From Oligoflexia bacterium (GTDB lineage Bacteria > Bdellovibrionota > Bdellovibrionia > Bdellovibrionales > UBA1609): a stretch of 8,511 bases of DNA. Both the position numbers and the translations under genes were made by a program. Below the pieces are notes generated by a model, which did no database searches, was not told where the DNA came from, and saw nothing but the letters and a program-made list of their open reading frames with translations. The DNA lies in NCBI GenBank assembly GCA_026914095.1, contig JAPPIY010000223.1, positions 1 to 8,511 of the forward strand, in the 5' to 3' direction. Shown in pieces: positions 6,661 through 8,511 of this stretch (positions within the stretch are counted from its first letter, which is position 1; every line of letters begins with the position of its first letter).

Positions 6661-6762
6661 GTTTTATTAACCCTGTTTGACTTTTAAAGTTTTGTCAGAG
6701 ATTCTTGCTTGCGTGGAAGCGTCAATTGGGGTAAAAACTCAGACAAGACCAGTATAGAGGCT

Positions 6763-6770
6763 GGAAGGGG
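6763..6770 (+). promoter_or_regulatory. Ribosome binding site for the GTG start at 6778
   Basis: GGAAGGGG lies seven bases before GTG 6778. It decides between this start and an upstream in-frame TTG at 6709, which would add 23 residues with no resemblance to the family's N-terminus. Confidence 0.6.
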
Positions 6771-6777
6771 TGAGAGC

Positions 6778-7908
6778 GTGAAATTTCAAACTAAAGCTAT
6801 TCACAGCCATCAAAAGCCAGATAAGGAGACAGGGGCTGTTGTCACGCCTATTGTTACAACTACCACTTTTGCTGTTAAAGAGCCGGGCGCTCCCGCAGAG
6901 TATGATTACGCCAGAGTCTCAACCCCCACCCGAAAAGCCTTAGAGCAGTGTTTTGCTGATTTAGAAGGAGGAAAGCGCTGTTTGGCTTTAGCTTCAGGCT
7001 GTTCCGCTATGCATCTTATTTTACAGCTTTTAAACCCAGGAGATTTAGTTTTAGCTGAAGAAGATCTTTATGGAGGCACTCACCGCCTTTTAAAGCATCT
7101 GGAGAAAGTTCAAAAAATCCGAGTGAAAAATGTTGATTTTTCCAATTTATCTCAGGTTAAAAAATCCCTTTCAAATGAAGTCAAGATGATTTGGCTGGAA
7201 AGCCCCACCAACCCTCTTTTAAAAGTTTGTGATATTTCAGCGATAGCTGGCGCAAAGCCTAAAGAGGCTTTGCTGGTTGTGGACAGCACTTTCGCCAGCC
7301 CTTATTTTCAAAGGCCTTTGGATTTAGGAGCGGATATAGTGATTCACTCTGCGACTAAATATATCGGCGGGCACAGTGATTGTTTAGCGGGTTTGATTGT
7401 TTTTAACAAAGAGGATTTAAAAGAGAAGTTTGTATTTTTTAATAAAACGATAGGCCCTGTTTTGTCTCCTTTTGATTCCTATCTTCTTTTGAGAAGTTTA
7501 AAGACTTTGAGTCTTAGAATGGAAAGGCATGAGCAAAATGCATTGCAAACAGCTTATTTTTTAGAAGAGCAGGCGCGAGTGGAAAAGGTTTTACATCCAG
7601 GCCTCTCTTCTCATCCTAATTATGCAACAGCTAAAAAACAAATGACAGGCTTTGGCGGGGTGCTTAGCTTTTTTATTCAAGGAGGTCAAAAACAGGCCAT
7701 TTCCTTTTTAAAAAGTTTAAGAATTTTTACTTTGGCAGAGAGTTTGGGCGCTGTGGAATCTTTAGCTGAACACCCTTTAACAATGACCCATGGCTCTCAT
7801 GCTAGCCCTTCTATAACAGAGAATCTCATTCGTTTAAGTGTGGGGCTTGAGGATATAGAGGATATAAAAGAAGATTTAAAGCAAGCCTTGAATAGAACAA
7901 GGTTTTGA
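6778..7908 (+). CDS. PLP-dependent cystathionine gamma-synthase/gamma-lyase family enzyme
   Basis: A Cys/Met-metabolism PLP enzyme acting in the cytoplasm on cystathionine, homoserine esters or a related sulfur amino acid. Seen in the 376-aa product: KFQTKAIHS...TGAVVTPI, the usual family N-terminus; Y42-x-Y-x-R46 and STPTR (cofactor phosphate region contributed by the neighbouring subunit); SGCSAM at 73-78 (phosphate binding); Y98-GG (stacking Tyr); ESPTNP at 141-146; D169-S-T-F; SATKY with the Schiff-base Lys194 followed by IGGHSD; ESLG at 321-324; and RLSVGLE with substrate-carboxylate Arg352. Length matches the usual about 380. The ASPYFQRPLDLGAD segment looks more like gamma-lyases, while SPFDSYLLLRSLKTL also fits gamma-synthases, so metB-like synthase, gamma-lyase or a related O-acyl-homoserine enzyme cannot be separated here. 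An unusual point is Thr in S-T-P-T-R where most members have Asn (N-P-T-R). It stands alone with its own promoter and terminator, and all catalytic residues are present. Confidence 0.92.
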   Translation: MKFQTKAIHSHQKPDKETGAVVTPIVTTTTFAVKEPGAPAEYDYARVSTPTRKALEQCFADLEGGKRCLALASGCSAMHLILQLLNPGDLVLAEEDLYGGTHRLLKHLEKVQKIRVKNVDFSNLSQVKKSLSNEVKMIWLESPTNPLLKVCDISAIAGAKPKEALLVVDSTFASPYFQRPLDLGADIVIHSATKYIGGHSDCLAGLIVFNKEDLKEKFVFFNKTIGPVLSPFDSYLLLRSLKTLSLRMERHEQNALQTAYFLEEQARVEKVLHPGLSSHPNYATAKKQMTGFGGVLSFFIQGGQKQAISFLKSLRIFTLAESLGAVESLAEHPLTMTHGSHASPSITENLIRLSVGLEDIEDIKEDLKQALNRTRF

Positions 7909-7933
7909 GAAAAATGGCTCTTAGAGTTTTTCT
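7908..7933 (+). terminator. Candidate intrinsic terminator after the trans-sulfuration gene
   Basis: AGAAAAA (7908-7914) pairs with TTTTTCT (7927-7933), and CTC-TTA-GAG (7918-7926) closes the top, leaving TGG bulged on the 5' side. The short GC part between an A-tract and a T-tract resembles a factor-independent terminator. It begins on the last base of the TGA stop. The GC part is only three pairs, so efficiency is doubtful. Confidence 0.4.
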
Positions 7934-7942
7934 ATAAAGGGT

Positions 7943-8040
7943 TATACTGATTCTGTTTGATTTTTGAGTCTACTGAGACTACCCAAATAACTGCTATTCG
8001 TCAAAAACCAGCGGTGTAAAGTCCAAACAGAATCCGTATA
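7943..8040. repeat. 98-base element bounded by 17-bp inverted repeats
   Basis: TATACTGATTCTGTTTG (7943-7959) and CAAACAGAATCCGTATA (8024-8040) are reverse complements at 16 of 17 positions, around 64 bases. Within the centre, TTTTTGA (7961-7967) can pair with TCAAAAA (8001-8007), and AGTCT-ACTG-AGACT (7967-7980) is a small hairpin overlapping it by one base. This could be the closing stem of a small structured RNA, or the ends of a miniature inverted-repeat element (the outermost TA at each end is compatible with a TA target duplication). It lies between the trans-sulfuration gene and tRNA-Phe; TATATT at 8037-8042, in its right arm, could be the -10 box for the tRNA. No coding potential is seen. 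Confidence 0.6.
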
Positions 8041-8061
8041 TTTAATCTTTGTAAAGAACAG

Positions 8062-8084
8062 CAAGCTGTGATAAGTCTAGCTTG
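8062..8084 (+). other. Possible hairpin in the tRNA precursor leader
   Basis: CAAGCT (8062-8067) pairs with AGCTTG (8079-8084), with an 11-base loop, ending eight bases before the mature 5' end of the tRNA. It may affect RNase P processing or simply be chance; no function is claimed. Confidence 0.3.
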
Positions 8085-8092
8085 TAGAGCTT

Positions 8093-8168
8093 GGCTCGGT
8101 AGCTCAGTCGGTAGAGCAGAAGACTGAAAATCTTTGTGTCGGCGGTTCGATTCCGTCCCGAGCCACCA
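8093..8168 (+). tRNA. tRNA-Phe (anticodon GAA)
   Basis: A full cloverleaf of 76 bases can be drawn. Acceptor stem GGCTCGG (8093-8099) pairs with CCGAGCC (8158-8164). The D-stem is GCTC/GAGC (8102-8105/8114-8117). The anticodon stem is GAAGA/TCTTT, closing the loop CTGAAAA with GAA at 8126-8128. The variable loop is GTGTC. The T-stem is GGCGG/CCGTC with loop TTCGATT. Discriminator A8165 is followed by an encoded CCA (8166-8168). It decodes UUC and UUU. Downstream, ACCA (8165-8168) could pair with TGGT (8178-8181) before a short T-run, a poor terminator. I found no second copy of the tRNA 3' end nearby, so there is no evidence of an integrated island using it as attachment site within this window. 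Confidence 0.97.
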
Positions 8169-8443
8169 GCTTTCACTTGGTTTTCCTGAGTTTGCCCCTT
8201 CAGACTTTAATCCAGAAGAAAAAATTCTCTCAATTATTATAAATACTAACTTTTTATATTTTTCAGAGCCATTTGTATTAAGTAAAAAAGGAACTGCAAT
8301 TTTTAAAATGAACAAGCTTAAAATCTCAAAATCAAACTAATGGATAATTAACAACAAAAATAGACTGAAAAACTTTCAATTTTAGCAAGTTGTATTCAAA
8401 CCGAATGGGTGTCCGCAAACTCACATCCCTTGCCTATTTTGTT
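8169..8443. other. AT-rich spacer without a recognisable gene
   Basis: The short open frames here carry no recognisable protein and partly arise from reading through the tRNA. One small hairpin is possible, GGGTGT (8407-8412) with ACATCCC (8423-8429, one bulged T). It lies just beyond the stop of the minus-strand gene at the right edge and could be part of its 3' end or of a mobile-element border, but no U-run follows on the minus strand. Confidence 0.5.
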
Positions 8444-8511
8444 TTATTTCTTTAGCTGATTGATTTTCTCTTCCGATAAGCCTGTTATTTCAGAAATGAA
8501 TGATATTTCTA
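8444..8511 (-). CDS. C-terminal fragment, putative Rpn / PD-(D/E)XK nuclease-transposase family
   Basis: The gene runs in from beyond the right edge; only its last 21 complete codons and the TAA stop (8446-8444, minus strand) are present. They read EISFISEITGL then SEEKINQLKK. The pattern [FI]-I-[SA]-x-[IV]-T-G-L-S-x-E-x-I-x-x-L-K is the typical C-terminal tail of Rpn-type recombination-promoting nucleases / PD-(D/E)XK transposase-like proteins, where a short helix-turn-helix follows the nuclease domain. No catalytic residues are in view, so the call rests on this tail alone. Other proteins with a terminal helix-turn-helix are possible. Confidence 0.45.
   Translation of the reverse strand, partial: EISFISEITGLSEEKINQLKK

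Noticed and set aside
6709..6777. Upstream TTG start extending the trans-sulfuration enzyme by 23 residues
   Set aside because: The added residues do not resemble the family, and GTG 6778 has a good Shine-Dalgarno at the right distance.
6673..7965. Shared word CTGTTTGA-Y-TTTT at 6673-6685 and 7953-7965
   Set aside because: Twelve of thirteen bases match, but in T-rich DNA this is weak, spacing to nearby boxes differs, and no further copies were noticed.
8001..8315. Minus-strand open frame of 104 codons across the tRNA
   Set aside because: Its middle (GTESNRRHKDFQSSALPTELP) is the well-known false translation of the antisense strand of a tRNA-Phe gene; it has no ribosome binding site.
8134..8340. 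Plus-strand open frame of 68 codons starting inside the tRNA
   Set aside because: It begins in the tRNA 3' half, has no ribosome binding site and no recognisable protein pattern.
8165..8511. Attachment-site duplication of the tRNA 3' end
   Set aside because: No second copy of the T-arm/acceptor sequence was found downstream within the window.
1..8511. CRISPR array or toxin-antitoxin locus
   Set aside because: No regularly spaced repeats and no pair of small overlapping genes of that kind are present.

Overview
The window is AT-rich DNA from a Gram-negative bacterium. Two predicted outer-membrane beta-barrels end in an aromatic residue, and there are a lipoprotein signal peptide, type I signal peptides and GAGG-type ribosome binding sites. 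The species cannot be named from this sequence. A member of the Bdellovibrionota/Oligoflexia, or a host-associated bacterium with drifting base composition, would fit, but that is inference only.

Layout. Bases 1-329 are non-coding and rich in short palindromes; a hairpin can form that ends five bases before the first start codon. Bases 330-6574 hold four tightly packed plus-strand genes that look like one operon: barrel A (453 aa), a 747-aa exported protein with EF-hand-type calcium loops, barrel B (461 aa), and a 421-aa lipoprotein with one EF-hand loop. The order is a two-gene module repeated twice. The barrels share a W-S-x-x-D-x-Y-W-x-x-G-L-W motif. The two EF-hand proteins share a paired-cysteine N-terminal region, the EF-hand loop and a C-terminal SQS[FY]T segment. 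Both barrel-to-EF-hand junctions overlap by exactly 11 bases. After a short intergenic region with a weak terminator hairpin and two overlapping promoter-like boxes comes a PLP-dependent trans-sulfuration enzyme (cystathionine gamma-synthase/gamma-lyase family, 376 aa from a GTG start). Then come a 98-base element bounded by a 17-bp inverted repeat, tRNA-Phe(GAA) with encoded CCA, about 275 bases without a recognisable gene, and at the right edge, on the minus strand, the last 22 codons of a gene resembling the C-terminus of Rpn/PD-(D/E)XK transposase-type nucleases.

How the parts may work together. The four-gene operon is the unusual part. Each barrel is followed by, and possibly translationally coupled to, an exported calcium-binding-type partner, one probably periplasmic or secreted and one lipid-anchored. 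A calcium-responsive outer-membrane complex that has been duplicated and diverged is a reasonable hypothesis, but its substrate and function cannot be read from the sequence. The trans-sulfuration enzyme, tRNA and nuclease fragment have no visible functional tie to it.
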